A stretch of 64,000 nt of DNA from Tillandsia leiboldiana (Eukaryota; Streptophyta; Magnoliopsida; Poales; Bromeliaceae). Positions 1 to 10,324 of the stretch are shown piece by piece; position 1 is the stretch's first letter; each line of letters starts with the position of its first letter. The position numbers and the translations under genes were made by a program. The DNA lies in contig JAQNDB010000178.1 in assembly GCA_029204045.2 (NCBI GenBank), positions 54,886 through 118,885 of the forward strand, written 5' to 3'. The notes beneath the pieces are model-generated. The model was given only the letters and a program-made list of their open reading frames with translations, did not search any database and was not told the DNA's origin.

Positions 1-270
1 TTTAATCAGGCTGACACGTGCACTTTCTTATCCAATGCGCCGCCCGCTCCACCAACCAATCAGAGGCTGCCACGTGAGCCCGCTTGCCATTCACGCCTGC
101 CTGAGCGCTCCGACGCCTGCTCGCGTTGTTGCCCCGACTGCCCCATTTTTTACGTGCTGCGCCGCCCGCTCCGGCACCTGCGGAGGCCGCCGCGCTGCGG
201 CCCCCGAGCTATAGTAAAAGTGCCCAATTATGTTTTTGGGCTTCCTGATCCAGAAAAAATCATCCAAATA
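1..270. other. GC-rich segment without a gene
   Basis: No convincing reading frame is present. The first 200 bases are GC-rich and carry two CACGTG boxes (15-20 and 71-76) and a CCAAT motif (56-60). This would suit a promoter or part of an LTR, but neither can be established from this edge of the window. From about 271 the sequence becomes the same unit that flanks the SMC5 fragment at 17229 onward. Confidence 0.4.
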
Positions 271-376
271 GCCATTCCTATTATTCTAGTCCAACAATCC
301 AACTCTAATCATTATTAGAATAGATCTGACATGGTCGCTATAACCAATGCTCAATAGCAAAATTATGACATATACC

Positions 377-1257
377 TTCATGTCAAGCACAATTGCCATC
401 ATGGTCTTTTCGGTGTAATTCCACTTGAGATCTACAGTTTCAAGAAGCACTTCTAGGAACAAAATAGACCCATGATACTTGGCACACAACCAATATAAAA
501 TCTGCTGACTCCAATTAAATAGAGACATCTAATGGCAGACAGATGCTAATGCGCTTCTCTGATGCATCCTGAACTTAATTTTAATTGCCATTTAAAGCGC
601 TGCTCATTCAACTAGGCGGCTTGGCCAATAAGCCTTTTTGTGCTTAACCTCGAGGTCTTCCTCTTTATTTATGTTCTTCCAGCATCTTCTCCTCGTATCT
701 GCAGAAAAGAACGAGCAGATAAGCCCTACCATACAACTCAACATAGAACACAAAGATGTGTAGGAAATAGGTTTGGCATGCACCGACACGCCTTTGTATT
801 TCCTAGCACCTCTTTTTCTACCAACTTAATATTTTCAGTAATTTCCTCCTAAAATCAAAGAGAGAAAATAAATGGTAAAATCGTAAAAAATAAAAGAGAA
901 TCCCCTCCTTAATGAACAATAAAACAAACCCGTCTATTATGTATCTTCGCTATTTCATCTTCCAACAGCCTTTGCTCTCTCAGAGCTATTTTAGGCTATC
1001 CTCCGTGTACTATAATATTGCTTTCTAGTTCAGCCACCCTAGACCTGAGATTTTCTATGTCACCAACATCCAAATCTGCAACCATGGAGATTTCAAAACT
1101 AAGTCATCAATTAGAATACATGAACTATGCATGGAAGTAGATATCAAGGACAAGGTTCTAGAACCCACTACACATAAAATGACGAGAAAGGTTCACTCAT
1201 TCCGCACTAGCAGTCATACGATCTCCATATCTGATCTGGTCCACCGATAATGATTAT
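377..1257 (-). pseudogene. SMC5-like pseudogene fragment, copy A (middle/C-terminal exons)
   Basis: SMC5 is a coiled-coil ATPase of the SMC5/6 DNA-repair complex in the nucleus. On the minus strand, exon-like blocks match successive parts of its second half. They are about 1257-1163 (DNHYRW motif), 1076-930 (reads like LRSRVAELES), 845-775 (Lys/Glu-rich), 699-575 (RYEEKMLEE) and 452-377 (DLKWNYTEK). Plausible acceptor AGs precede several blocks, and the last block ends at a gtatat donor. The copy is broken: there is a frame change and stop in the first block, a TAG in the second and stops in the fourth. The catalytic N- and C-terminal halves are absent here. The copia element at 1330 lies immediately upstream in gene orientation. 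Copy B at 17340-17850 shares three of these blocks. Family assignment is from remembered SMC5 sequence and is fairly secure because five blocks are colinear. Confidence 0.75.
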
Positions 1258-1556
1258 CTGAAGTTAAAAAATCTAAAATGTTTAATCATGATACTTCATA
1301 CGCTCTCCAATGAGTTCGCCCGTACCTATTGTTACGGAATTTGAGTTGGCGTAGGTTCGTGAAAGTCTCAAGTCTTGAAGATTGAAGGTGAAGAAAGTTG
1401 GATCATTTAACTCAATCTCAAGAAAGAAGAATTCAAAAGGATCAGGTATGTTTAACCTTAAGATTTGTGTGATCCGAATACTTCTTGTAGTGTAGAAACA
1501 CTTGGAAGAATCTTTCATTGCATAAAAATCAAAAACTGGACTTGGGACATGTTCAG

Positions 1557-1850
1557 GATCCGGATCAGGTTGTTCGATCCGGATCCCGAAGGTGGTTTGT
1601 TCATACACCAGTTCAATCCGGATCGTAGCCTCTCTTGATCCGGATCCCGAACACTGAGTTTACCATCTTCCTTGAACGATCCGGATCAGGCTTCGCAATC
1701 CGGATCCCGAACGTTGATGTTTGGTGAACTGTATGAACGATCCGGATCAAGCACTTCGATCCGGATCCCGAACCTTCGTTTTTCTGGAATTACCTGACTC
1801 GTTACGACGATCCGGATCACAGCTAATCCGATCCGGATCGCCGTCCGTAA
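1557..1850 (+). repeat. Array of ATCCGGAT palindromes in the LTR U3
   Basis: About ten copies of a short palindrome of the form (G)ATCCGGATC lie roughly 25-35 bp apart, several followed by CCGAA. They sit directly upstream of the TATA box and are repeated in the 3' LTR (11294-11580). Clustered palindromes upstream of the promoter are a known trait of Sirevirus LTRs; a regulatory role here is inference. Confidence 0.85.
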
Positions 1851-1905
1851 AATTTTCAGAAATGTTAGGTTTTTGATTCTTATCTCCTTCCTAGGGTTTC
1901 TAACC

Positions 1906-1913
1906 TATAAATA
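1906..1913 (+). promoter_or_regulatory. TATA box of the copia LTR promoter
   Basis: TATAAATA lies about 570 bp into the LTR, downstream of the palindrome array. The same box is at 11644-11651 in the 3' LTR. It probably marks the U3/R boundary region, with transcription starting about 30 bp downstream. Confidence 0.7.
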
Positions 1914-2198
1914 GACCCTATGATTCATTTCCTAGGGTAAGCCGAAAATCCAAATAGCCGTCATTTTCATATATCATCTCATACGGCTCTAGATCCACAT
2001 ATAGAGAAGAAAGGAAATCATTAGAGAACACTCTATGTTTCTTCATCTATATTGATTAGTTTGATTCTAGGTTTCATACTCACATCTTGAGTTGAATCAA
2101 ACTAATGAATACTTAGATGGTATTTCCGATCTATCTTTGATCTAAGTATTCGGCAGGATCATCACCACCCAAAACAACGATTACCCCAAAAATCGGCG

Positions 2199-2376
2199 CG
2201 TGGATTCGCGTGTCCTTGTGGATTCAAGGTTCAACCGCTCTCGTGGATTCGGAGCGAGGCACGTTCGTGGATTCGAAGGGTGCTATTGGGTGAAGACCGT
2301 GGATTCGGTCGGACGTCGTGGATTCGACGTTGGACGCCGTGGATTCGGCGTTGGGCGCAGATCGTGGATTCGAGAA
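2199..2376 (+). repeat. Degenerate GTGGATTCG repeat block in R/U5
   Basis: The 9-mer GTGGATTCG or a close variant occurs about eight times at spacings of roughly 15-30 bp. The block is conserved in the 3' LTR (11939-12116). It happens to be open in one frame (82 codons), but the repeats show no coding signature. Confidence 0.8.
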
Positions 2377-2675
2377 GCGTCGCGGAGCGAGCGGAGAAGA
2401 TCCTCTAGGAGCGTATGGAAAAGGTTGAGTCGTAAGTGTGTACGGTAAATCACCTTGTACGTGTTTTAATTCTAGTGGATTTCTGCCGTGTTATCGGTCC
2501 CGTGGTTTTTACTCCGGTGATGGAGTTTTCCACGTAAAATCTTGCGTATTATTTTTATTTCCGCATTGGGTTTTTATCGCAACGATTTTTTGAGTGTTTA
2601 TACGTTTACACCTATTCACCCCCCTCTAGGTGTTTTTTCCCCTATTTAGATCCTTATTACATATAACCCAACAAG

Positions 2676-2687
2676 TGGTATCAGAGC
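2676..2687 (+). other. Primer binding site (initiator Met-tRNA)
   Basis: TGGTATCAGAGC begins two bases after the 5' LTR end. It is complementary to the 3' end of plant initiator methionine tRNA, the usual first-strand primer of copia elements. Confidence 0.9.
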
Positions 2688-2706
2688 GGGAATAGGGTTG
2701 TAAACA

Positions 2707-4727
2707 ATGGTTGAAGGTGGAAACATCAACCGACCCCCGTTCTTCGATGGAACAAACTATGCGTACTGGAAAGTACGGATGAAAGCCTTTTTAATTTCCA
2801 TCGACGAACGGGTGTGGCAATCAATTGAATTAGGATGGTCTAATCCAACTGAATTTATTGGTGATGTTCGCACCTTAAAACCTAGGTCGAAATGGACCAA
2901 GGAAGAGTTAGATTCATCTTCTTACAATGGCAAGGGAATTAATGCTATTTTAATGCCTTATCTCAAACTGAATTCTCTCGCGTCTCGGCATGTGAGATTG
3001 CGAAAGAAATCTGGGATGTTCTTCAGGTTACACATGAGGGAACTAACCTCGTGAAGATTCAGAAACTGCAAATGCTTACGAGCAAGTTTGACATCTATCT
3101 TAATGGCAGAAAATGAATCTTTCACGGACTACTATACACGATTGCAAGACATCGTAAACTCATGTGCTAATCTGGGAGAGAAGATTCCAGAATTTAAGAT
3201 TGTAAGAAAGATCTTAAGAACTCTTCCTGAACGATTTCGCCCAAAGGTTACTGCCATTGAAACTATTAAACACCCGGACGAAATACGTGTAGAAGAATTA
3301 GTTGGTTCATTACAAACTTATGAAATGACATTTACTACTAACAATTCTTCTGGAAAGGCATCCACTTCTAAGTCTTCAGGTTATGCGTTGAAAACAACTA
3401 AGGAAGAAGACGCGGATACATCCTCCTCAGACGATGACGAGAACCTTTCTATGGAGGAATTTGAGAAGCAGCTCGCTCTCTTGACTTGGAAGTTTCGCCG
3501 CAACTTTCGAAGGGGTAATTCAAGTAAATCTCCATTCTTCGGAAAGTCGAACAAAGGCAAGGGTACTGCAAGTTACAAGTCAGAAAGCAAGAGAACTTCT
3601 CAAAGGATAAGAAAAGTTCAGAGGGACAACTACAATGCTTCAAATGTCGAGGCTATGGCCACATTGCAACGGAGTGTCCCAACAAGTATCCAGCAAAGAA
3701 GAAGGCGATGCAGGTCGTCACTTGGGATGACAACTCAACGTCAAATGAGTCGTCTTCAAGTGATGAAGAAAAGAGCTCCACGGCATTCCACGCGTCCGTA
3801 TCTTCACCCTTCATGTGCTTTATGGCAAGTACATCCGAGTCGTTGTCCAACTCCACTGTTGAAAAGAATGCAACGGACAATGAATCGGATGATTCGGAAG
3901 GTGAAGATTTTGCTCTAGCCTATCACAGATCTTTACGGGATTTAAAGAAACCGGCTAAGCAAAACAAGGGGTTGAGAGGGAGATTGCAGGATCTCGAAGA
4001 AGAAGTAAAAAGGGTAACTTCTCTCTCGACCGATCTTGAAGTGGAAAGGGATAATCTGATAAAGGCAAATGTTTCCCTTCAAGAGTCCAATGAGCAACTC
4101 GAGAAGAACTATATAGATATGGTGAACAAAGCGAACTATTTCTTGAAGCTCTACGACGAGGCCCGACGAGAAAAATTGGAAATGACAGAGACCATTTGCC
4201 AACTCAAGGATGACTTACAGCAATTTTCTTTTGGAAGGAGTAAGTTGGATAAACTTCTTGGTCTTGGTCAAACAAACAAGTCCGGCCTCGGATACAATCG
4301 AACTGAAGACAATTTTAGTTCGGTTGGGACAGTCTTTGTGCCTCAGTCGGTATCTCCTCCTCCGACACCGGAAATCATGACAACCAACGACAACAAGCCT
4401 ACTTCATCCTCTTCTGAATCGTCAAGCACAAAGGTATGTTTTCGTTGTAATTTTGCAGGGCACATTGAAAGAAATTGCAAGATTGGAGCTCAAAGATCAA
4501 ATCAACCACATCTTGCAACTGCTACCAATAAGTTCACTCCATGGAATTCAAAGAAGGATTTTCCTAAAGAAAAGGACATTGGTAGTACTTCAAACAAGAC
4601 GATGACAAAAGAAAAAGACCAATCTTGCAAGACGTCTTCATCAAGGAAAACTTCTCAACCATTGCCAACATACTCCAAAACTCAAAAGGTTTGGGTATGC
4701 AAAGGTGAAACCCCTCATTGTCTTTAA
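2707..4727 (+). pseudogene. copia gag (capsid/nucleocapsid), frame-broken
   Basis: Encodes the structural polyprotein that packages element RNA. It starts MVEGGNINRPPFFDGTNYAY, typical of copia gag, and the UBN2-type capsid region follows (YTRLQDIVNSC, then LRTLPERFRPKV). A first CCHC knuckle (CFKCRGYGHIATEC) is at 3636-3677. A Ser/Asp-rich stretch and a roughly 100-residue coiled coil (about 3960-4220) follow, then a second knuckle (CFRCNFAGHIERNC) at 4437-4478. The frame changes near 2960, 3090 and 3630, each at a short homopolymer or simple run, so real decay and assembly error are both possible. The frame ends at 4727, where protease should follow; no D(S/T)G protease motif is present. 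Two knuckles and a long coiled coil fit Sirevirus gag. Confidence 0.85.
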
Positions 4728-4829
4728 TCGTTCTACGATTAAATCTTGTGTAGTTTATGTAGACTATTTTCTTTTCTTCTTTTTCTTTTGGCCGACCCGT
4801 CAACCATCTTTGGGAGGTAAATGGTATAT

Positions 4830-7260
4830 TTTTTTTATTGGTTGATGATTTCTCTCGGTATTCTTGGGTAGCATTTTAAAAGAGAAAGCTGATACTTTTG
4901 ATTCTTTTCACGAGATTTGCCTTCGTATTATGATTGAAAAGAATGAAAAGATCATTCGTGTTAGAAGTGATAGAGGTGGAGAATTCATTAATTCAAAATT
5001 CATTGACTTTTGTACTTCAAACGGTATTAAGCATGAACTCTCTGCACCCTATACACCTCAACAGAATGGTGTTGTCGAGCGCAAGAACAGGGTTGTTCAA
5101 GAGATGGCGCGTGTGATGCTTCATAGCCGGAATTTACCGCTACATTTTTGGGCTGAAGCTGTGAACACTGCTGTCTATGTCATTAATCGAGTGTTCTTGC
5201 GCCCGGGAACGTTAAATACACCATATGAACTATGGTGTGGTAGAAAACCCAACATCAAATATTTTCGCATCTTCGGGAGTCGGTGTTACATTTTACGTGA
5301 CCGTGAAAACCTTGGAAAGTTTGACTCACGAAGTGACGAAGGGATTTTCTTGGGGTATTCTACTAATAGTAGAGCATATCGAGTTTTTAACTTGGAATCT
5401 AAGACGATCGTAGAATCTATAAATGTTAAAGTAGATGAAGCTTTTCACTTTGGATCTGGAAAATCTACCCTCGATATCTCTCTAGATGATGATTCTCCTG
5501 CTAATGCATCTTCTCATGATAATACTTCCAATATTAATGATGCATCTAATGGCTCTTCTAGTTTATCTGATGTGCAGGAATCATCTCATGTATCTCCGAG
5601 TACTCCGTTTCAACAAACGTTACGAATCTCCAAGGATCATCCGGAATCGAATATTATTGGAGATCCACAAGAAGGAGTCAGAACTCGGAGGCAGTTGGTT
5701 TGTGGATTCGCTTGCTACGTATCTTTAATCGAACCAAAGAACATAGATGAAGCTCTTCAGGATGACTACTGGATTAAAGCAATGCAGGAAGAGCTCCATC
5801 AATTTGAGCGAAACAAAGTCTGGGAATTAACGAAGCCTCCAAAGCAACATAATGTGATAGGTACCAAATGGATCTTCAAGAACAAGAAAAATGAGGATGG
5901 TACTATCATCAGGAACAAGGCACGATTAGTTGCTCAAGGCTACTCTCAAGTAGAAGGTATAGACTTTGATGAAACTTTCGCCCCTGTAGCTAGACTCGAG
6001 TCCATTCGTATACTATTTGCTATTGCTTGTCATTTTAAAATCAAATTATTTCAAATGGACGTTAAGAGCGCATTTCTAAATGGGTTTTTAAATGAGGAAG
6101 TTTATGTGGCTCAACCGAAAGGTTTTGTAGATCATAAACAACCTAACCATGTTTTTCGTTTGAAAAAGGCTCTTTACGGTCTGAAACAAGCACCGCGAGC
6201 ATGGTACGAAAGGTTAACAAAGCACCTTTTGGAGAAGGGCTATACTCGAGGGGGAGCTGATAGGACTCTCTTTGTGAAGCATTATCAAAGCAATTTCATT
6301 GTAGCACAAATCTATGTCGATGACATTGTATTTGGCGCAACAAGAGATAATGATGCTTCTAAATTCGCGGAGACCATGGAAAGCGAATTTGAGATGTCCA
6401 TGATGGGCGAATTGACTTACTTCCTTGGATTGCAAATTAAACAAAATGATGAAGGTATTCACTTGAGTCAATCCAAGTATGCAATGGAGTTGGTTAAAAA
6501 GTTTGATCTTGAAAATTCGAAGGATTTTCCGACTCCAATGGGAACTAGCCACAAGGGACTTGGAAGTGGATCACAAAGTGAGAATGTAGACGAGAAACTG
6601 TATCGAAGTATGATTGGAAGTCTACTTTACCTCACGGCTAGTCGCCCGGATATATCCTTTAGTGTTGGGATCTGCGCGAGATATCAATCTACACCAAAGG
6701 AGGTTCACCTGAAAGCGGTGAAAAGGATCATCCGGTATATCAAAGGATCAATTAATTTCGGAATTTGGTATCCTATGGGAACAAGTTTGGATATTGTTGG
6801 ATACTCAGATGCCGATTGGGCAGGATCAATGGATGATCGGAAAAGCACGAGTGGTGCATGCTTCTATCTTGGCCATTGCCTTGTTGCATGGCACAGTAAA
6901 AAGCAGAACTGCATAGCACTCTCGACTGCCGAAGCGGAATACATTTCAGCTGGAAGTTGCTCAACTCATCTCATTTGGATGAAAAGCGTATTGAGCGACT
7001 TCCGCATTTCAGCATCTTCGGTAACAATTCTTTGTGACAACACAAGTGCAATTAACATTTCTAAAAACCCTGTGTTGCACTCTAGAACAAAACATATTGA
7101 ACTTAGATATCATTTTCTTAGAGAGCTAGTTGAATCAAATACTCTTCAACTTTCATATATTTCAACTGAGGATCAATTAGCTGACATTCTAACAAAACCT
7201 TTGGATCAAAAATGTTTTATTCATTTACGAAAAGCAATTGGAATGCTTTCCTTGAAATAA
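4830..7260 (+). pseudogene. copia pol: truncated integrase, reverse transcriptase, RNase H
   Basis: A relic VDDFSRYSW at about 4840 begins the integrase core. A frame change near 4872 precedes a long open stretch of about 795 codons to the stop at 7258-7260. Visible in order: integrase core (VRSDRGGEF, then NGVVERKN), the typical WIFKNKKNEDG start of RT, FQMDVKSAFLNG, KALYGLKQAPRAWY, the catalytic YVDD at 6313-6324, and RNase H with YSDADWAG, STAEAEY and the C-terminal TKHIELRYHF and DILTKPL. Protease and the zinc-binding integrase N-terminus are missing between 4727 and 4830, an internal deletion. RT and RNase H appear intact and could in principle be read only with an upstream start supplied by gag. 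Confidence 0.9.
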
Positions 7261-8190
7261 ACTTCTTTTTGAAACCTTTGCTTAGGATAGGTTTTGTATT
7301 TGTTTTTGTTTTATTCATTATCTATGTTTGTACATAGGACATTAATTGAGCATAGATCATAATTGACTTTAATTGCATCTTTTCGCACATTTAGAAATTT
7401 ATTATGCTTTTGCCATCATAATATTTCACTGTTGCAATGATCATTTATGTTAATTAAATCATCTTCTAAGTGATCAAAGTCAATTTCTCTCTCTCTATGA
7501 TCTCTTGGTATAGTCATTATCTTATTTGACTGCTTAGTCGAGTATGAAATCGAGATCAATATTTGGTTGAATACTTTATATCTTAAATAATTGATAGCCA
7601 ATTGAGGGGGAGTCATAGAAAAAGTAAAATGCTCAAAAGATGTGGAAAGAGTTACATCCCAATGAGGAGTGTGAAAACTACCACCACATGGAGGAAAGAG
7701 CTACCACCTCGGTCGTCCGAGTATTGTGTGCAGCTACCACATGTATACCAAGCATGGTTGTTCAAATTTTTGATTAAGTAAAATGCATGTTGAAATACTT
7801 GACTCCGTCAAATTTCAAGGTTGGTATAAGGTGGGTTTTTAAAGAAAGATGCTCAAAGAGCCACTCTCTTCAACAGATTGTCTAGATACATTATCTACTA
7901 TATTTGGGATTTCAAACATCTATTGATCTTTGTATTTCATTTTCTTTACTGAATTGATGATTTGATAAAGGCATTACTCATAAGATCATGTTAGATGTAA
8001 TTGAAGGTGTTCAACTTTAAGGGATTTAATTCTTGTAAATTCTCGTTTCATTTTTGGATATTATTGATAGATTTGGCATAATCTAATTCTTGTTGTATGA
8101 AACGATGATTTTTGTTTAAAGTTGATACACATTTGTGCTTACAATCTTTTTCTGGTTTTTCTTGAATTTCTCTGAAATTTTCTAAAGAAA
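7261..8190. other. Spacer between pol and the envelope-like region
   Basis: About 930 bp, AT-rich, with no supported coding sequence. It contains a purine tract ATTGAGGGGGAG at 7601-7612, resembling the polypurine tract that would normally end a simpler copia element after pol. Confidence 0.6.
7601..7612 (+). other. Polypurine-tract-like element after pol
   Basis: ATTGAGGGGGAG lies about 340 bp after the pol stop. It resembles the main tract at 11056-11067 and could prime plus-strand synthesis internally or be a relic of the ancestral 3' end. Confidence 0.45.
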
Positions 8191-8194
8191 AAGT

Positions 8195-8370
8195 TGGAGC
8201 CGATCCGGATCGGGCAAGATGATCCGGATCCCGAACGCAGGAATTCTTCTGCGGGCTGACGATCCGGATTGTATCTGCCGATCCGGATCCCGAACGCAGT
8301 TTCTCACTGCAGGTAGTCGATCCGGATCGCAAGCATGGGATGATCCGGATCGCGGCTAGGGTTTTATAAA
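8195..8370 (+). promoter_or_regulatory. Promoter-like module upstream of the envelope-like ORF
   Basis: Six copies of the ATCCGGAT palindrome, several followed by CCGAACGCAG, lie at about 8197-8352, with TATAAA at 8365-8370. The arrangement (palindrome cluster, then TATA box) copies that of the LTR U3, yet the surrounding sequence is not an LTR copy. A separate transcript for the downstream ORF is an inference. Confidence 0.5.
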
Positions 8371-8486
8371 GAACAAAAGGGTTTTGATTTCTTTTACTCC
8401 AATCTTTTGTTCCAAAGTTTCCAGAGCCTCTCTCTCTAGATTTCATCCTTCTTGGAAGCTTTCAAACTCAAGTTCTTCAACTCCAA

Positions 8487-8871
8487 GTAAGTTTTATTGA
8501 TCAAAATCTCGGTTTTTCACCGTTTTTTTCTCTATTCCTCCTCAAACGTGTGAATTTCTTGGATCGACTTTATTTGTGGATGGTTTTTGATCAAATTTCT
8601 TTTGAAATAAGAACTCTGGGTAGATTAGTTTTGATTATATGCTAGGTACTCTCCTGATTAACGGATTTTTAGGCTTCGATTTCTAAAATTTCGGTTTTAG
8701 GGCATATAATAAGGATTTTCGAAAATCAAGCAATTGATCTATTTTTAAAAGTCCTTTTGCAAAACTAATTTGATTCTTAGTCTCTCTACATGATTATGAT
8801 TGTTTGGGTACAATTTTTCAAATTTTTGAAAATTAACAATTTTTCATGTGTTCTTGAGTTGGTCTTCACAG
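8487..8871 (+). other. Putative 5'-UTR intron of the envelope-like transcript
   Basis: A strong donor (CCAA then GTAAGT, GT at 8487-8488) is followed by T-rich sequence and an acceptor (GGTCTTCACAG, AG at 8870-8871). The next ATG is 26 bp downstream at 8897. Splicing would create a short leader directly in front of the ORF. It is seen only as consensus sites. Confidence 0.4.
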
Positions 8872-8896
8872 GATACATTTTTCACTAGCAATCAAA

Positions 8897-10324
8897 ATGG
8901 TGATCACTTGGATTATTTTCCTACTTGCTGCCATGGTACATGTCAAGGATACTGCCAAGCCTAAGAAGGCTAAGAAAGCAAAGAAGACTAAGGTTGATTC
9001 CGACACTGAATCAGAGACAGAGTCGATCGACTGGGATAACATCGAAATCGAGCAAGCTGCTCCCATTGTCTCCAAAGGGAAAGCAACTGCTGAAGCTTCA
9101 AAACCTACTGCAGCTGAAAAAGGGAAAGCACCAATGGAACCAAGTCCAGTTGGAACAAAAAGAAAAACCGGTGCAAGAAAAAGAGGCAGTGCTCAGGAAA
9201 TTACCATTGAGGAACCAGTTGCTAGGCAGCCTCCTCCACAAGACTTCATCAGCTCCGACAGAATCAAGGATTTTGAGAAGAGGGAATGCATTGGCGAGAG
9301 ACATGTCAATGTCAAACCAATGAAGGAACGATCTGTAGCTTTTGGGACTTTGTTTGACCAAGTTGGTCTTGCTCAAATTTGCAACTTCCCTGAGACTACT
9401 GGGTACTGTCCACACTCAGTTCGAATGTTTTATCAGAACGCTGCAAGTCTGATTGATCACGAGGATGGACGTCGTGAATTTCACACTTTGGTTAAAAATA
9501 TCAAAATCAAAGTCACACCCCAGCTGATTGGAGTTGTGCTAGGTATGACAGCCAGAGCTGATGGACTCCATTACCTAAAAACCCAAAGCTTCAACGACAA
9601 CTCCTGGAGAGTTGTAGTTAATGGAATTTGTCTTCCAAATACTCGGTCGACCGGAAATTCTGTTTTCTCTAAAGAGCTACGACCAGAGTATCGGTATATA
9701 AACTTCATTGTCTGCTACAACATTCTTCCCAACATGAATACGAAGGTTCTTCGATGGGACAGAATGTTATACCTTTATCTTCTTGGAAATCCGGCCGCAT
9801 TGATGGGAGCAAACTTGAATATTCCCTATCTCATTTGGTCAAGGATGGCGCGGTATGTGGAACACTCTCATCCCACAGAAAGACTACCCTACCCAATGAT
9901 TATCATGCGCATCCTTAGAAAGTTTAAAGTCGATACAAGCGCGAGCTCATACATGTACAGTTTGGGCACCATTAATGAGACGACAATTGTGAAGTCTCTC
10001 TCGACGAAGCCAGATGAACCCATAATACCTCCTCACCGGCAACGAGCACAACAACAACGAGCGACAACCTCTGCATCGGCAGAAACTCCTCCTGTTCCAC
10101 CAGCACAGCAGGCACCTCCATCCACTTCTGATGATGATGCGTCAGTGAGTTCAATCTTTAAGGAACAACAGCGACTCTCAAACGAGCAAGAGCGCATGGC
10201 TACTGATGTCGCTGAAATGAAAGAGGATATCAAACAAGTTAAGAAGGAACAAGCTTCTATAAACAAACGGATCAAGAAAATGTTTCAGAAGCTTGGGTGT
10301 ATCAGCTCCGACGACTCTGCATAA
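8897..10324 (+). CDS. Envelope-like third ORF of the Sirevirus-like element
   Basis: An unbroken 475-codon frame between pol and the 3' LTR. Residues 1-14 (MVITWIIFLLAAMV) are hydrophobic, like a signal or anchor. A second Met at residue 13 (8933) would remove most of it. A very basic segment follows (KPKKAKKAKKTK, about 22-33), then an acidic stretch (about 35-55) and a globular part of roughly 120-370 (with RIKDFEKRECIGER and EYRYINFIVCYNILP). That part resembles the plant retroelement domain usually called 'putative plant transposon protein'. Residues about 375-410 are Pro/Gln/Ala-rich, and about 415-465 look like a coiled coil (EMKEDIKQVKKEQ). A hydrophobic start and C-terminal coiled coil are what is described for SIRE1 envelope-like proteins; envelope function is unproven. 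It is striking that this frame is open while gag is broken. Confidence 0.75.
   Translation: MVITWIIFLLAAMVHVKDTAKPKKAKKAKKTKVDSDTESETESIDWDNIEIEQAAPIVSKGKATAEASKPTAAEKGKAPMEPSPVGTKRKTGARKRGSAQEITIEEPVARQPPPQDFISSDRIKDFEKRECIGERHVNVKPMKERSVAFGTLFDQVGLAQICNFPETTGYCPHSVRMFYQNAASLIDHEDGRREFHTLVKNIKIKVTPQLIGVVLGMTARADGLHYLKTQSFNDNSWRVVVNGICLPNTRSTGNSVFSKELRPEYRYINFIVCYNILPNMNTKVLRWDRMLYLYLLGNPAALMGANLNIPYLIWSRMARYVEHSHPTERLPYPMIIMRILRKFKVDTSASSYMYSLGTINETTIVKSLSTKPDEPIIPPHRQRAQQQRATTSASAETPPVPPAQQAPPSTSDDDASVSSIFKEQQRLSNEQERMATDVAEMKEDIKQVKKEQASINKRIKKMFQKLGCISSDDSA

Larger units (their letters stand above)
1330..2673 (+). repeat. 5' LTR of the Sirevirus-like copia element
   Basis: A 1344-bp repeat, TG...CA bounded, almost identical to 11068-12415. 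It contains, in order, a palindrome array (1557-1850), a TATA box (1906-1913) and a GTGGATTCG repeat block (2199-2376), then ends just before the primer site. Confidence 0.95.

Noticed and set aside
2200..2448. An 82-codon frame in the copia LTR, repeated identically at 11940-12188
   Set aside because: It reflects the GTGGATTCG repeat block, with Arg/Gly/Ser repeats and no similarity to known proteins. The identity of the copies is due to the LTRs.
2676..2687. tRNA-like sequence next to the LTRs considered as tRNA genes (also 43096, 37960, 55154)
   Set aside because: Only 12-13 bases match the 3' end of initiator tRNA, in primer-site position. No cloverleaf is present.
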